DNA of 64,000 bases from Profundibacterium mesophilum KAUST100406-0324 (GTDB lineage: Bacteria; Pseudomonadota; Alphaproteobacteria; Rhodobacterales; Rhodobacteraceae), in contig NZ_APKE01000022.1 of the NCBI RefSeq assembly GCF_009835145.1, positions 1 to 64,000 of the forward strand, given 5' to 3'. A model generated the notes under the pieces. It had not been told where the DNA came from, made no database searches, and saw only the letters and a list, made by a program, of their open reading frames with translations. The translations under genes were made by a program, and so were the position numbers. Within the stretch, counting starts at the first letter, position 1, and every line of letters starts with the position of its first letter. Of the stretch, positions 8,383 to 16,924 are shown piece after piece.

Positions 8383-9417
8383 ATGGCTCAGAAACTTCTG
8401 CTCAGGGCGCTCGCCGGCGAGACGCTGCCGACACCGCCGGCATGGATGATGCGCCAGGCCGGGCGCTACCTGCCGGAATACAAGGCGACGCGGGCGCAGG
8501 CGGGCGATTTCCTGTCGCTGTGCTACACGCCAGAGCTTGCCGCCGAGGTGACGTTGCAGCCCCTGCGGCGCTTCGGCTTCGACGCCGCGATCCTCTTCGC
8601 CGACATCCTGCTCGTTCCCCAGGCGCTCGGCGCCGATCTGTGGTTCGTCACCGGCGAGGGGCCGCGCCTGTCGACCATCACCGACACGGCCGGGGTGGCG
8701 GCGCTGAAACCGGTCGAGGATATCCACGAGACCCTCTCGCCGATCTACGAAACGGTGCGCATCCTGTCGCGCGAGCTGCCGGCCGACGTGGCCCTGATCG
8801 GTTTCGCGGGGGCCCCTTGGACAGTCGCGACCTACATGATCGCGGGGCGCGGCACGCCCGACCAGGGACCGGCACACGCGTTCAAGGACGAAAACCGCCC
8901 GGCCTTCGAGGCCCTTCTCGACCGCATCACGGATGCGACGATCGAATATCTCAGCGCACAGATCGAGGCCGGCGCCGAGGTGGTCAAGCTTTTCGACAGC
9001 TGGGCAGGCTCGCTGAAGGGCGAGGATTTCGACCGCTATTCCCTGGCCCCCGCGGCGCGCATCATCTCGGAGCTCAAGGCACGGCATCCCGGCATCCCGG
9101 TCATCGCCTTCCCGCGAGAGGCCAAGGAGCGCTATGTCGGCTTCGCGGCGGCGACGGGCGCCGATTGCGTGGGGCTCGACCAGTCGGTCGATCCGGCCTG
9201 GGCGGCCGCCGAGGTGCAAAGCGCAGGATGCGTGCAGGGCAACCTCGCCCCCGGTCACATGGTGACGGGCGGCCAGGCGCTGATCGACGAGGTGCGCCGG
9301 ATCCGCGATGCGTTCTCGGGCGGGCCGCATGTCTTCAACCTGGGCCACGGGATCACGCCGGATGCCGATCCCGACAATGTCGCGTTGATGCTCGAGACGC
9401 TGCGCGAGACGCGCTGA
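8383..9417 (+). CDS. hemE: Uroporphyrinogen decarboxylase
   Basis: 344-residue cytosolic enzyme that decarboxylates the four acetate side chains of uroporphyrinogen III to give coproporphyrinogen III. Clear family blocks are [15 protein letters not shown] near the N-terminus (substrate-binding Arg residues), [12 protein letters not shown], the GFAGAPWT loop and the C-terminal HVFNLGHGI. Length is normal. A GAGAGGAA ribosome site precedes the ATG. It is divergent from hemC and converges with hemF, so three consecutive haem-pathway steps are encoded together. Confidence 0.96.
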   Translation: MAQKLLLRALAGETLPTPPAWMMRQAGRYLPEYKATRAQAGDFLSLCYTPELAAEVTLQPLRRFGFDAAILFADILLVPQALGADLWFVTGEGPRLSTITDTAGVAALKPVEDIHETLSPIYETVRILSRELPADVALIGFAGAPWTVATYMIAGRGTPDQGPAHAFKDENRPAFEALLDRITDATIEYLSAQIEAGAEVVKLFDSWAGSLKGEDFDRYSLAPAARIISELKARHPGIPVIAFPREAKERYVGFAAATGADCVGLDQSVDPAWAAAEVQSAGCVQGNLAPGHMVTGGQALIDEVRRIRDAFSGGPHVFNLGHGITPDADPDNVALMLETLRETR

Positions 9418-9483
9418 GCGCGACGGATGCAAGAAGCCCCGACCGCTTCCCCCGCGCGGGAACGGCCGGGCCCGCGAACCCGG

Positions 9484-10365
9484 TCAGACCCACTTGGCCA
9501 AGGGTGGCAGGCTCATCAGGACGGCATTGGCGTCATGTCCGGTCTCGAGGCCGAATTTCGTGCCCCTGTCATAGACGAGGTTGTACTCGGCATAGAGGCC
9601 GCGATGGACCAGCTGCGCCTCCCGGTCGGCCGGGCTCCAGTCCTGGTGGCGGCGCTTCTGGGCGAGAGGCAGCCATGCGGGCAGGAAAGCCTCGCCGATC
9701 GACCGGGTCAGGGCGAAATCGGCCTCCCAATCCCCCGTGCAGTGATCGTCCATGAAGATCCCCCCCACACCGCGGGCGCGGTGGCGATGCGGGATGTAGA
9801 AATACTCGTCCGCCCACGCCTTGAGCCTGGGATAGAGCGCGCGGCCATGCGGATCGAGATGCGCCTTCTGCTGCGCATGGAAATGCTCGGTGTCCTCCGG
9901 ATACTCGATCGCCGGGTTGAGATCGGAGCCGCCGCCGAACCACCAGGCATGCGGCGTCCAGAACATCCGCGTGTTCATGTGCACGGCGGGGGCGTGCGGG
10001 TTCTGCATATGCGCGACGAGGCTGATGCCGCTGGCCCAGAAGCGCGGATCCTCCGCCATGCCCGGCAGGCCCTTGCGCGCCGCCATCGCGGCCTGCGCGC
10101 GCGCGCCGAGCGTGCCGTGAACGGTGGAGATGTTGACCCCGACCTTCTCGAAGACCCGTCCGCCGCGCATCACGCTCATCAGCCCGCCGCCGGCATCCGA
10201 TCCGTCCTCGGCATGGCGTCTGGTCGGGGTCAGTTCGAACCGCCCGGCAGGCTCCGCAGTCTCGTGCTCCTGCTCCAGCGCCTCGAACGCGTCCACGATC
10301 CGGTCGCGCAGGGTGCGGAACCAGTCGGCCGCGGCGGCCTTGCGATCGGCGAAATCATCGCTCAT
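9484..10365 (-). CDS. hemF: Oxygen-dependent coproporphyrinogen III oxidase
   Basis: 293-residue aerobic enzyme converting coproporphyrinogen III to protoporphyrinogen IX. Diagnostic blocks are GGGLMSVMRGGRVFEKVGVN, the H-A-W-W-F-G-G-G-S-D-L-N-P loop, FYIPHRHRARGVGGIFMDD and the C-terminal EYNLVYDRGTKFGL. The second ATG (10365) is chosen because AAGGGAG lies seven bases before it and directly abuts the first ATG (10371). The gene follows the SDR gene on the same strand with an 18-nt gap, suggesting cotranscription. Its presence implies an aerobic or facultative lifestyle. Confidence 0.95.
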   Translation of the reverse strand: MSDDFADRKAAAADWFRTLRDRIVDAFEALEQEHETAEPAGRFELTPTRRHAEDGSDAGGGLMSVMRGGRVFEKVGVNISTVHGTLGARAQAAMAARKGLPGMAEDPRFWASGISLVAHMQNPHAPAVHMNTRMFWTPHAWWFGGGSDLNPAIEYPEDTEHFHAQQKAHLDPHGRALYPRLKAWADEYFYIPHRHRARGVGGIFMDDHCTGDWEADFALTRSIGEAFLPAWLPLAQKRRHQDWSPADREAQLVHRGLYAEYNLVYDRGTKFGLETGHDANAVLMSLPPLAKWV

Positions 10366-10383
10366 CGACATCTCCCTTGCCGT

Positions 10384-11193
10384 TCAATGCGCCGCGCTCT
10401 CGACCACGTCGACCAGCGTGCGCCCGCCATCGATGGTCAGGATCTGACCCGTCATGAAGCCGGACCCGTCGGCAGCAAGGAATTGCGCGGTCGCCGCGAC
10501 CTCGCCGGCGCTCGCGATGCGGGCGAGGGGCGTGTTCTCGATGATCTCCTCGCGCAGGCCCGACTGCTCCTTGATCGCGCCGCGCAGGCTGCCGCTCATC
10601 ACCGAGCCGCAGGCGATCGCGTTGACGCGGATGCGGTGCGGCGCAAGGGCGACAGCCATGGAACGCGTCGCCTGGTCGAGCGCGGCCGAGCTGACCGAGA
10701 AGCCCAGAAGCTCGGGCGAGGTGCGCCGCGCGGCGATCGAGCTGAGATTGATGATGGTGCCCACGGGGCCGCTTTTCTGGCCGTCATTCTCGGCTTGCCG
10801 GATCATCCTCTTGGCGACCTGCTGCGACAGGCGCACCGAGGTCATCAGGTTCTGCGAAAGAAGCGTGGTGATCGAATCGTCCTCGGCATCGAGCGGGTCG
10901 GACAGGATCATGTGCTGCGTGGCATTGACCAGGATATCGATCCGGTCGAAGGCGTCGATCGTCGCCGAGAGCAGGTTGGCGATGGTCAGCTTCTCGCGCA
11001 GATCGCCGCCGAAGGAGCGCACGCTGCCCTCGTCCTCGCCCAGCACACCCAGCTCCTGAGCGAGACGGTCCTCGTCGATATCGGCCATCATGACATTGGC
11101 GCCCTGGTCGATGAAATGCCGCGCGATGGCCAATCCCACGCCGGTGGCGGCTCCCGTGACGATGGCGGTCTTTCCGGTGATCGCGAAGGACAT
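10384..11193 (-). CDS. SDR-family protein lacking the catalytic Tyr and Lys
   Basis: 269-residue Rossmann-fold protein of the short-chain dehydrogenase/reductase family. The cofactor motif T-G-A-A-T-G-V-G (residues 13-20) and Asp-Leu near 64-65 are intact, and Ser151/Ser152 occupy the catalytic Ser position. The Y-x3-K pair is replaced by Phe165 and Ser169 (GFSVSSAALDQ), and the usual N-N-A-G reads V-N-A-T. The C-terminal segment (FLAADGSGFMTGQILTIDGG) is standard. It probably binds a nucleotide but should not do classical SDR chemistry. The start is supported by GGGGAA seven bases upstream. It lies directly upstream of hemF. Confidence 0.85.
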   Translation of the reverse strand: MSFAITGKTAIVTGAATGVGLAIARHFIDQGANVMMADIDEDRLAQELGVLGEDEGSVRSFGGDLREKLTIANLLSATIDAFDRIDILVNATQHMILSDPLDAEDDSITTLLSQNLMTSVRLSQQVAKRMIRQAENDGQKSGPVGTIINLSSIAARRTSPELLGFSVSSAALDQATRSMAVALAPHRIRVNAIACGSVMSGSLRGAIKEQSGLREEIIENTPLARIASAGEVAATAQFLAADGSGFMTGQILTIDGGRTLVDVVESAAH

Positions 11194-11214
11194 GAGCAGG
11201 TTCCCCGACAGCGC

Positions 11215-12183
11215 CTAGCGGCGCGTCCGGCGCGGCTTCTGGGCGTGATACAGCTTGAAAGCCGGCGCGCCGGGCAACTCGGTCACCCGCGCAAAGCTCT
11301 CGTTCAGAACGCTTTCATAAGGCAGATGCCGGTTGGCGACCAGCCAGAGCCCCCCGGAGGGCGTCAGGCACGCCGCCGCTGCGGCTATGAAGGCACGCCC
11401 GAGACCCGGATCGGCGTCGCGCCCGGTATGGAAGGGCGGGTTCGCCACGACGTGATCGGCGGGACGCGCGGGCCGGAAGCCCCGCGCATCGGCCCAGTGG
11501 AAGACGGCACGCGGATCGTCGATGTTGCGGCGCGCGCAATCGAGGCTGAGCGCGTCGGCCTCGACCAGCTCGACCGCGCCGACCTCCTCGCGCTCCAGGA
11601 CCTTGGACGACAGGTATCCCCAGCCCGCGCCGAGATCGATCACCCGGCCCTTCAGGGTCTGCGGCAGGGCATCGGCCAGAAGCGCCGAGCCGGCATCCAC
11701 GTCATCCGCGGAAAAGCTTCCCGGCGCGGTCCAGAACCCCGCCGCGTTACGCGACGGCGTCTCGATCCAGTCGCTGAAATCGCCCTCGAGCACCTCGAAG
11801 AGCTTGCCATGCGCCTTCGAGATCACCGCGCCGGTCCGCGCCCTCTTGCGGATCTCTCGCAGCAGGCTGTCGGCCCCGTCGGTCTTCTGCCCGTCGATCC
11901 AGACCGCGCCCTCGCTGGCGGCGGCGGCGCGGGCGATCCGGTCGCGCGCCTGCGCCTTGGCGCGGGGCAGCACCACCAGCGCGGCGGGGGCGGCGCCTTC
12001 GGGGGTGGTGGTCACCGAATGCCCCGCCCGCTCGAGCGCCTCGACATCCGGGCGAAACCCCTGGACCACGCGCTGCGCGCCGCCAAGCGCGCTCAGATCG
12101 TCATGACCCCGGGCGCCGAAAACCAGCATCTCGCCGGGCAGGAGGCCGTCAGCGGCCGCGATTGAAAGTCTCGATGAAAGCAT
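11215..12183 (-). CDS. Class I SAM methyltransferase, RsmC/RlmG-like
   Basis: 322-residue protein with an N-terminal domain of degenerate methyltransferase character and a C-terminal Rossmann methyltransferase. The SAM loop is VIDLGAGWGYLS and the catalytic motif is VVANPPFHTG (N-P-P-F). That motif and the two-domain layout are typical of the 16S rRNA guanine-N2 methyltransferase RsmC and 23S RlmG, so rRNA is the likely substrate. Which guanine is modified cannot be read from sequence. The start ATG has no obvious ribosome site. The gene sits between clpS (upstream, 18-nt gap) and the SDR gene on the same strand. Confidence 0.82.
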   Translation of the reverse strand: MLSSRLSIAAADGLLPGEMLVFGARGHDDLSALGGAQRVVQGFRPDVEALERAGHSVTTTPEGAAPAALVVLPRAKAQARDRIARAAAASEGAVWIDGQKTDGADSLLREIRKRARTGAVISKAHGKLFEVLEGDFSDWIETPSRNAAGFWTAPGSFSADDVDAGSALLADALPQTLKGRVIDLGAGWGYLSSKVLEREEVGAVELVEADALSLDCARRNIDDPRAVFHWADARGFRPARPADHVVANPPFHTGRDADPGLGRAFIAAAAACLTPSGGLWLVANRHLPYESVLNESFARVTELPGAPAFKLYHAQKPRRTRR

Positions 12184-12201
12184 GGGGACAGCGCGGAGCG
12201 C

Positions 12202-12531
12202 CTATTCCTTTTCCATAGTGCATTGCAGCGGATGCTGATGGCGGCGGGCGAAATCCATGACCTGCCCCACCTTGGTCTCCGCCACCTCGAAGGAAAAGAC
12301 GCCGACCACGGCCAGGCCCCTCTTGTGGACCGTGAGCATGATCTCGAATGACTGGGCATGGGTCAGGCCGAAGAACCGCTCGAGCACATGCACCACGAAC
12401 TCCATGGGCGTGTAGTCGTCATTGAGCAGCATCACCTTGTAGAGCGGCGGGCGCTGGGTCTTGCTCCGGGTCTCCAGAACGACCCCGAGATCCCCGTCGC
12501 CCCCATCATCGGGGTTTTTCTTGTCTGACAT
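12202..12531 (-). CDS. clpS: ATP-dependent Clp protease adaptor ClpS
   Basis: 109-residue adaptor that delivers N-degron substrates to ClpAP. After a short disordered acidic N-terminus come the conserved [17 protein letters not shown] segment, the LTVHKRG block and the [12 protein letters not shown] segment, which form the N-end-rule pocket and ClpA-binding face. The ATG at 12531 (MSDKKNPDD) is preferred over an upstream in-frame codon because it gives the usual short extension. No clpA is visible in the window. It heads a minus-strand run with the RsmC-like, SDR and hemF genes. Confidence 0.94.
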   Translation of the reverse strand: MSDKKNPDDGGDGDLGVVLETRSKTQRPPLYKVMLLNDDYTPMEFVVHVLERFFGLTHAQSFEIMLTVHKRGLAVVGVFSFEVAETKVGQVMDFARRHQHPLQCTMEKE

Positions 12532-12683
12532 CGCGAATGGATCGGCAATCAAGCGGCTTCTCCGAGAAAACGGGTGTGGCGGTGGGTGAAGGGACTATAT
12601 AAGCGCGCCTGCCTCTGAGAAAAGGGGCAATGACCGCCGCCCGCCACCGCGCGGCGCCGCGTGCCCGTCCCCGGCATCCGCGC

Positions 12684-12714
12684 GCCCCGGACCGGCCAAA
12701 GCGCCGGGGCCCTT
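12684..12714 (+). terminator. GC-rich hairpin with short T-run in HAD-gene leader
   Basis: GCCCCGG (12684-12690) pairs with CCGGGGC (12704-12710) and is followed by CCTTTT. It looks like an intrinsic terminator on the plus strand. No plus-strand gene lies upstream, so it would sit in the leader of the HAD hydrolase gene, as an attenuator or a stop for transcription coming out of the clpS promoter region. Confidence 0.35.
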
Positions 12715-12756
12715 TTCCCGGACCGGCGAAACCGAACAGAGGACAAGAGCCGCACC

Positions 12757-13470
12757 ATGCCCATGCTGAAGACGATCGGCTTCGATGCCGACGACACGCT
12801 CTGGCACAACGAACAGTTCTTCAGATCGACGCAGGACCGCTTCGCCGCCCTGCTTGCCGATCACGCCGAGGAGACCCACCTGCGCGCCGCGCTCCTGGAA
12901 GCCGAGCGGCGCAACCTCGGGCGCTACGGATTCGGGATCAAGGGATTCGTCCTGTCGATGATCGAGACGGCGATCGAGGTGACGCAAGACCGGGTCCCGG
13001 CGCGCATCATCAGGCAGATCATCGAGGACGGACAGGAGATGCTGGCCCATCCGATCGAGTTGCTGCCCGCCGCGCGCGAGACGGTCGAAACCCTCTCCGC
13101 GAGCCACAGGATCGTGCTGATCACCAAGGGCGACCTGCTCGACCAGGAGCGCAAACTCGCGCAATCGGGCCTGGGCGATCTCTTTGACGGGGTCGAGATC
13201 GTCTCCGACAAGACCCCCGCCGCCTATGCCCGCATCTTCTCCGACCACGCCACCCCGCCCGGCGCGGCGCTCATGGTTGGCAACTCGATGAAATCGGACG
13301 TGATCCCCCCGATCGAGGCGGGCGGCTGGGGCGTTTTCGTGCCGCATGGCATCGCCTGGGCGCTCGAACATGCCGAACCGCCGCAGAATCACCCGCGCTA
13401 CCATGAGATCGCAAGCCTGGTCGAGTTGCCGGAACTGGTCGGCCGGATCGAGCGCCACCCCCTGCCCTGA
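12757..13470 (+). CDS. HAD-family hydrolase
   Basis: 237-residue haloacid-dehalogenase-type phosphatase, YjjG-like. Motif I is GFDADDTLW with the nucleophile Asp10 and acid/base Asp12. Motif II is the Thr in LITKGD, motif III the Lys in the DKTP segment, and motif IV is replaced by an MVGNSMKSDV block. The helical cap domain lies between residues about 20 and 95. The substrate is unknown; nucleotide or sugar phosphates are typical. The ATG at 12757 puts the motif-I strand at the N-terminus as usual; longer in-frame extensions are Arg/Pro-rich and implausible. Confidence 0.86.
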   Translation: MPMLKTIGFDADDTLWHNEQFFRSTQDRFAALLADHAEETHLRAALLEAERRNLGRYGFGIKGFVLSMIETAIEVTQDRVPARIIRQIIEDGQEMLAHPIELLPAARETVETLSASHRIVLITKGDLLDQERKLAQSGLGDLFDGVEIVSDKTPAAYARIFSDHATPPGAALMVGNSMKSDVIPPIEAGGWGVFVPHGIAWALEHAEPPQNHPRYHEIASLVELPELVGRIERHPLP

Positions 13471-13640
13471 CCGCGCCGAGCAGGGCCGGCGGCACTTGCT
13501 GGCAAGGGCTGTCGTAGCCGCCAGATACATGAACGCCGCCTGCAATCTCTTTGCAACGAGGCTATTTTCCGGAATGTCGCAATGTGCTAACGTTACGTCG
13601 TGATGTAGATCGGGCACAAAGATCCGGACATATCCGAGGC

Positions 13641-13660
13641 AGACAGAGGCAGACAGAGGC
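13641..13660 (+). repeat. Two tandem 10-bp repeats before the dacF start
   Basis: AGACAGAGGC occurs twice in a row (13641-13650, 13651-13660), preceded by a partial GAGGC copy. The last GAGG lies about 11 bases before the GTG start, so the repeat supplies the presumed ribosome site. Copy-number slippage here would change leader length, not the reading frame. Confidence 0.6.
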
Positions 13661-13669
13661 AGTGCAATT

Positions 13670-15037
13670 GTGAAAAACTGGGTTTCGGAGGGCGTCCGTC
13701 TGGGCGTGGCATTCCTGTTCCTCGTCCTGATCGGACTGGACGGGATCGAATCGAAGGCGGGAGCGGCACCTTATGCCGCGATGGTCATCGACGCGCGCAG
13801 CGGCGAGGTCTTGCATGCGCGCAACGCCGACACCCGCCTGCACCCCGCTTCGCTGACCAAGATGATGACGCTCTATGTCGTCTTCGAAGCAGTCAAGCGC
13901 GGCGAGATCTCCCTCGACGACATGGTGACGATCTCGGCAAATGCCGCGAAGGAGCCTCCCTCCAAGCTGGGGCTGCGCTCGGGCCAGCGGATCGCCCTGC
14001 GCTACCTGATCCGTGCCGCCGCCGTGAAATCGGCCAATGACGCGGCCACAGCGCTCGGCGAGGCGATCGAAGGCTCCGAAGCGGCCTTCACGCGCCGCAT
14101 GAACCGCACCGCCAAGGCGCTCGGCATGACGCGCAGCACCTTCCTCAACGCCCACGGGCTGACCGCGACGGGACACCTGTCGACCGCACGGGACATGACC
14201 ACGCTCGGCCGGCGCCTCTTCTATGACCATCCCGAATACTACAACCTCTTTTCGCGCCGCAGCACCGATGCCGGAGTTCGCCACGTCAACAACACAAACC
14301 GCCGCCTTCTTGGCGCCTACAAGGGCGCGGACGGGATCAAGACGGGCTATACCCGCGCCGCCGGTTTCAACCTCGTCGCCTCCGCCGAGCGCGGCAACGA
14401 GCGGGTGATCGCGACCGTCTTCGGTGGCCCCTCCTCGGCCGCGCGCAACGCCAAGGTCGCCGAGCTTCTGGACATGGGCTTCAAGCGCGCGCCGAGCCGC
14501 GTTGCCGTCGTCGCGCCCCCCGCGCCCAACTACGCCGCCAACCCCTCCGCGGGACCGCTCGTCGTGGCCCGCTCGCTGCGGCCCCGCGGTCGTCCCGCGC
14601 CCGCCGCGCCCGTGATCGCGATCGCCGCGGCGCCGGTGCCCGCGCCGCCCCCCGTCCCGGCCGCCGCCGTGCCGCGCACCGCGCGCGAGGCCGTCAGCCG
14701 AGCCGACACCGACCTCGCGGCCGTGGCCGCCCCCGCGCCGCGCCCAGAAACCCTTGCCGAGGAAGGGCGCCAGGTCGTCACCCGCGTCTCAACCGCCGGT
14801 GGACGGCATTGGGGCATCAATCTCGGCCGCTATCCCTCGCGCCACCAGGCCGAGAGCGTGCTGTTGAAGACGGCCTTGGTGGAACTCGGGACCCTCGACA
14901 CGGCGCTGCGCAAGGTGGTGGCCACGATCGGGGGATATGACGCGAATTTCGTCGGTCTGAGTGCCGAGACCGCCGATCTCGCCTGCCGCAAGCTGGCCGC
15001 GCGCAATGTCGAATGCGCCAAGCTCGGGCCGAGCTGA
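13670..15037 (+). CDS. D-alanyl-D-alanine carboxypeptidase (DacF-type PBP) with SPOR domain
   Basis: 455-residue periplasmic penicillin-binding protein that trims the terminal D-Ala from peptidoglycan stem peptides. It has an N-terminal signal or anchor (hydrophobic about residues 10-25). The catalytic motifs are S61-L-T-K64 (SxxK), S121-A-N123 (SxN) and K224-T-G226 (KTG). A Pro/Ala-rich linker (about 255-340) leads to a C-terminal SPOR domain (about 370-455, beginning WGINLGRYPSRHQAE), which binds denuded glycan at the septum. The start is GTG. Together this points to a division-site carboxypeptidase. A bidirectional terminator follows. Confidence 0.92.
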   Translation: MKNWVSEGVRLGVAFLFLVLIGLDGIESKAGAAPYAAMVIDARSGEVLHARNADTRLHPASLTKMMTLYVVFEAVKRGEISLDDMVTISANAAKEPPSKLGLRSGQRIALRYLIRAAAVKSANDAATALGEAIEGSEAAFTRRMNRTAKALGMTRSTFLNAHGLTATGHLSTARDMTTLGRRLFYDHPEYYNLFSRRSTDAGVRHVNNTNRRLLGAYKGADGIKTGYTRAAGFNLVASAERGNERVIATVFGGPSSAARNAKVAELLDMGFKRAPSRVAVVAPPAPNYAANPSAGPLVVARSLRPRGRPAPAAPVIAIAAAPVPAPPPVPAAAVPRTAREAVSRADTDLAAVAAPAPRPETLAEEGRQVVTRVSTAGGRHWGINLGRYPSRHQAESVLLKTALVELGTLDTALRKVVATIGGYDANFVGLSAETADLACRKLAARNVECAKLGPS

Positions 15038-15185
15038 GCGCCCTGCGGCGTGGCGCGCCCCTGTTGCGAGGGGGCGCGCTCCCCGCAACCGGCCGGCCGC
15101 GCGCTCGGGACCGGCCCCTCTTCCAGACCCGCACAGGCCCCTGCCCTAGCCGAACGCGCCATCCATAGCATCCGACCCCTGAAAG

Positions 15186-15219
15186 CCCCGCCGTAGATAT
15201 ACCGGCGGGGTCTTTGTTT
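15186..15219. terminator. Bidirectional intrinsic terminator between dacF and yejF
   Basis: CCCCGCCG (15186-15193) pairs with CGGCGGGG (15203-15210) around a 9-nt loop. TCTTTGTTT follows on the plus strand, and CTTTC on the minus strand. It sits between convergent gene ends and can serve both. Confidence 0.8.
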
Positions 15220-15265
15220 GCGCTCCCGCTCTCGGCGGATCCGGTTCCGACCCGCCCGGCGCGGG

Positions 15266-16924
15266 TCAGACCGCCTGCCCGGCCCCTTCCGGATCGGCGG
15301 AGCGCGCCTCCAGGTCGAAGGCGGCGGCGAGCAGGGCACGGGTATAGGGGGTCTGCGGCGCATCGAAGACCTGCTCGGCGGGGCCGGCCTCGATCACGTC
15401 ACCGCGCTTCATCACCATCACCTTGTGCGACAGGGCACGCACCACCTTCAGATCGTGGCTGATGAAGATATAGGCCAGCTGGTACTTGGCCTGCAGGTTG
15501 CGCAGCAACTCGACGATCTGCACCTGCACGGTCATGTCGAGGGCGCTTGTCGGCTCGTCGAGCACCACGAGGCGCGGGCGCAGGATCATCGCGCGCGCGA
15601 TGGCGATACGCTGGCGCTGCCCGCCCGAGAATTCGTGCGGATAACGATGCATCGTCGCCGGATCGAGCCCGACCTCGCGCATCATCATCGCCACCTCCTC
15701 CCGCCGGCGCCCTGCATCGAGATCGCGGCGGTGGATGGTCAGGCCCTCGGCGATGATCTCCTCGACCGTCATGCGCGGGCTGAGCGAGCCGAAAGGGTCC
15801 TGGAACACGATCTGCATGTCGGCGCGCAGGGGGCGCATCTGCCTGCCCGACAATCCCTGCAAGTTCCGCCCGCCGAAATGGATCGGCCCCTCGGAGGAGA
15901 TCAGGCGCATGATCGCAAGGGCCAGCGTCGTCTTGCCGGACCCCGATTCGCCCACCACCCCCACCGTCTCGCCGGCGCGCACCTCGAGGCTCGCCGCGTT
16001 GACCGCCTTCACATGGCCCACCGTCCGCTTGAGCAGTCCGGCCTGGATCGGGAACCAGATGCGCAGCGCCTCGGTTCGCGCCACCGTCTGCGCCTCCTGC
16101 GGCACCGGTTGCGGCAGGCCGGTGCTCTCGGCGCCGAGCAGCATCCGGGTGTAGGGATGACGGGGGTTGCCAAAGATCTCGGCCACGGGGCCGGTCTCCA
16201 CGATCTCGCCATCCTTCATGACGCAGACCCTGTCGGCGAACTTGCGCACGATGGTCAGGTCATGGGTGATGAAGAGCATCGACATGCCGGCCGATTGCTT
16301 GAGCGCGTGCAAAAGCTCGAGGATCTGCGCCTGGATCGTGACATCGAGCGCGGTGGTGGGCTCGTCCGCGATGAGCAGTTCGGGTCCGTTGGCAAGCGCC
16401 ATCGCGATCATGACCCTCTGCCGCTGACCGCCCGAAAGCTGGTGCGGATAGGCGCCGAGGCGCGATTCGGGATCGTTGATCCCGACCTGCTCCAACAGCT
16501 CGAGGATGCGCGCTCGCGCGCCCTGCCCGCTCAGGCCCTGGTGCAGTGCGAGACTTTCGGCAAGCTGCTTCTCAATCGTGTGCAGGGGGTTCAGCGAGGT
16601 CATCGGCTCCTGGAAGATGAAGCTGATGTCATTGCCGCGCACCCGCCGCAGCTCCCCTTCGGGGGCGCCGATCATCTCGCGCCCCTCGTAGCGGATCGAG
16701 CCGCTGCTGCGCGCGCTGTCGGGCAGCAGGTTCACGCTGCTCAGCGCGGTCACGGACTTGCCGGAGCCGCTTTCCCCGACAAGGGCAACCGTCTCGCCCT
16801 TTTTCACGTGGAACGTCACCCCGCGCACCGCGTGGCTCTCGGCACCGTCCTGGCGGAACCGCACGTTCAGATCGCGCACATCGAGGATCGTCTCGGCCCC
16901 GGCGCCGTGTTCAGCCGCGCTCAT
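15266..16924 (-). CDS. yejF: Peptide ABC transporter, fused dual ATP-binding protein YejF
   Basis: 552-residue cytoplasmic ATPase made of two complete nucleotide-binding domains in tandem, as in YejF. Each has Walker A (GESGSGKS near residue 45, GESGSGKT in the second half), a signature ([14 protein letters not shown] and [14 protein letters not shown]) and Walker B ([12 protein letters not shown] and [12 protein letters not shown]). Each half ends with the oligopeptide-transporter HPYTR/TPYTR tail. It energises oligopeptide import through YejB/YejE. The ATG at 16924 overlaps the yejE stop by 4 bp (ATGA). An upstream in-frame extension is rejected because it lies inside yejE. Confidence 0.93.
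   Translation of the reverse strand: MSAAEHGAGAETILDVRDLNVRFRQDGAESHAVRGVTFHVKKGETVALVGESGSGKSVTALSSVNLLPDSARSSGSIRYEGREMIGAPEGELRRVRGNDISFIFQEPMTSLNPLHTIEKQLAESLALHQGLSGQGARARILELLEQVGINDPESRLGAYPHQLSGGQRQRVMIAMALANGPELLIADEPTTALDVTIQAQILELLHALKQSAGMSMLFITHDLTIVRKFADRVCVMKDGEIVETGPVAEIFGNPRHPYTRMLLGAESTGLPQPVPQEAQTVARTEALRIWFPIQAGLLKRTVGHVKAVNAASLEVRAGETVGVVGESGSGKTTLALAIMRLISSEGPIHFGGRNLQGLSGRQMRPLRADMQIVFQDPFGSLSPRMTVEEIIAEGLTIHRRDLDAGRRREEVAMMMREVGLDPATMHRYPHEFSGGQRQRIAIARAMILRPRLVVLDEPTSALDMTVQVQIVELLRNLQAKYQLAYIFISHDLKVVRALSHKVMVMKRGDVIEAGPAEQVFDAPQTPYTRALLAAAFDLEARSADPEGAGQAV

Noticed and set aside
9427-12165. 912-codon plus-strand open frame over hemF, the SDR gene and the methyltransferase gene
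   Set aside because: It spans three real minus-strand genes; the composition is typical of GC-driven antisense frames.
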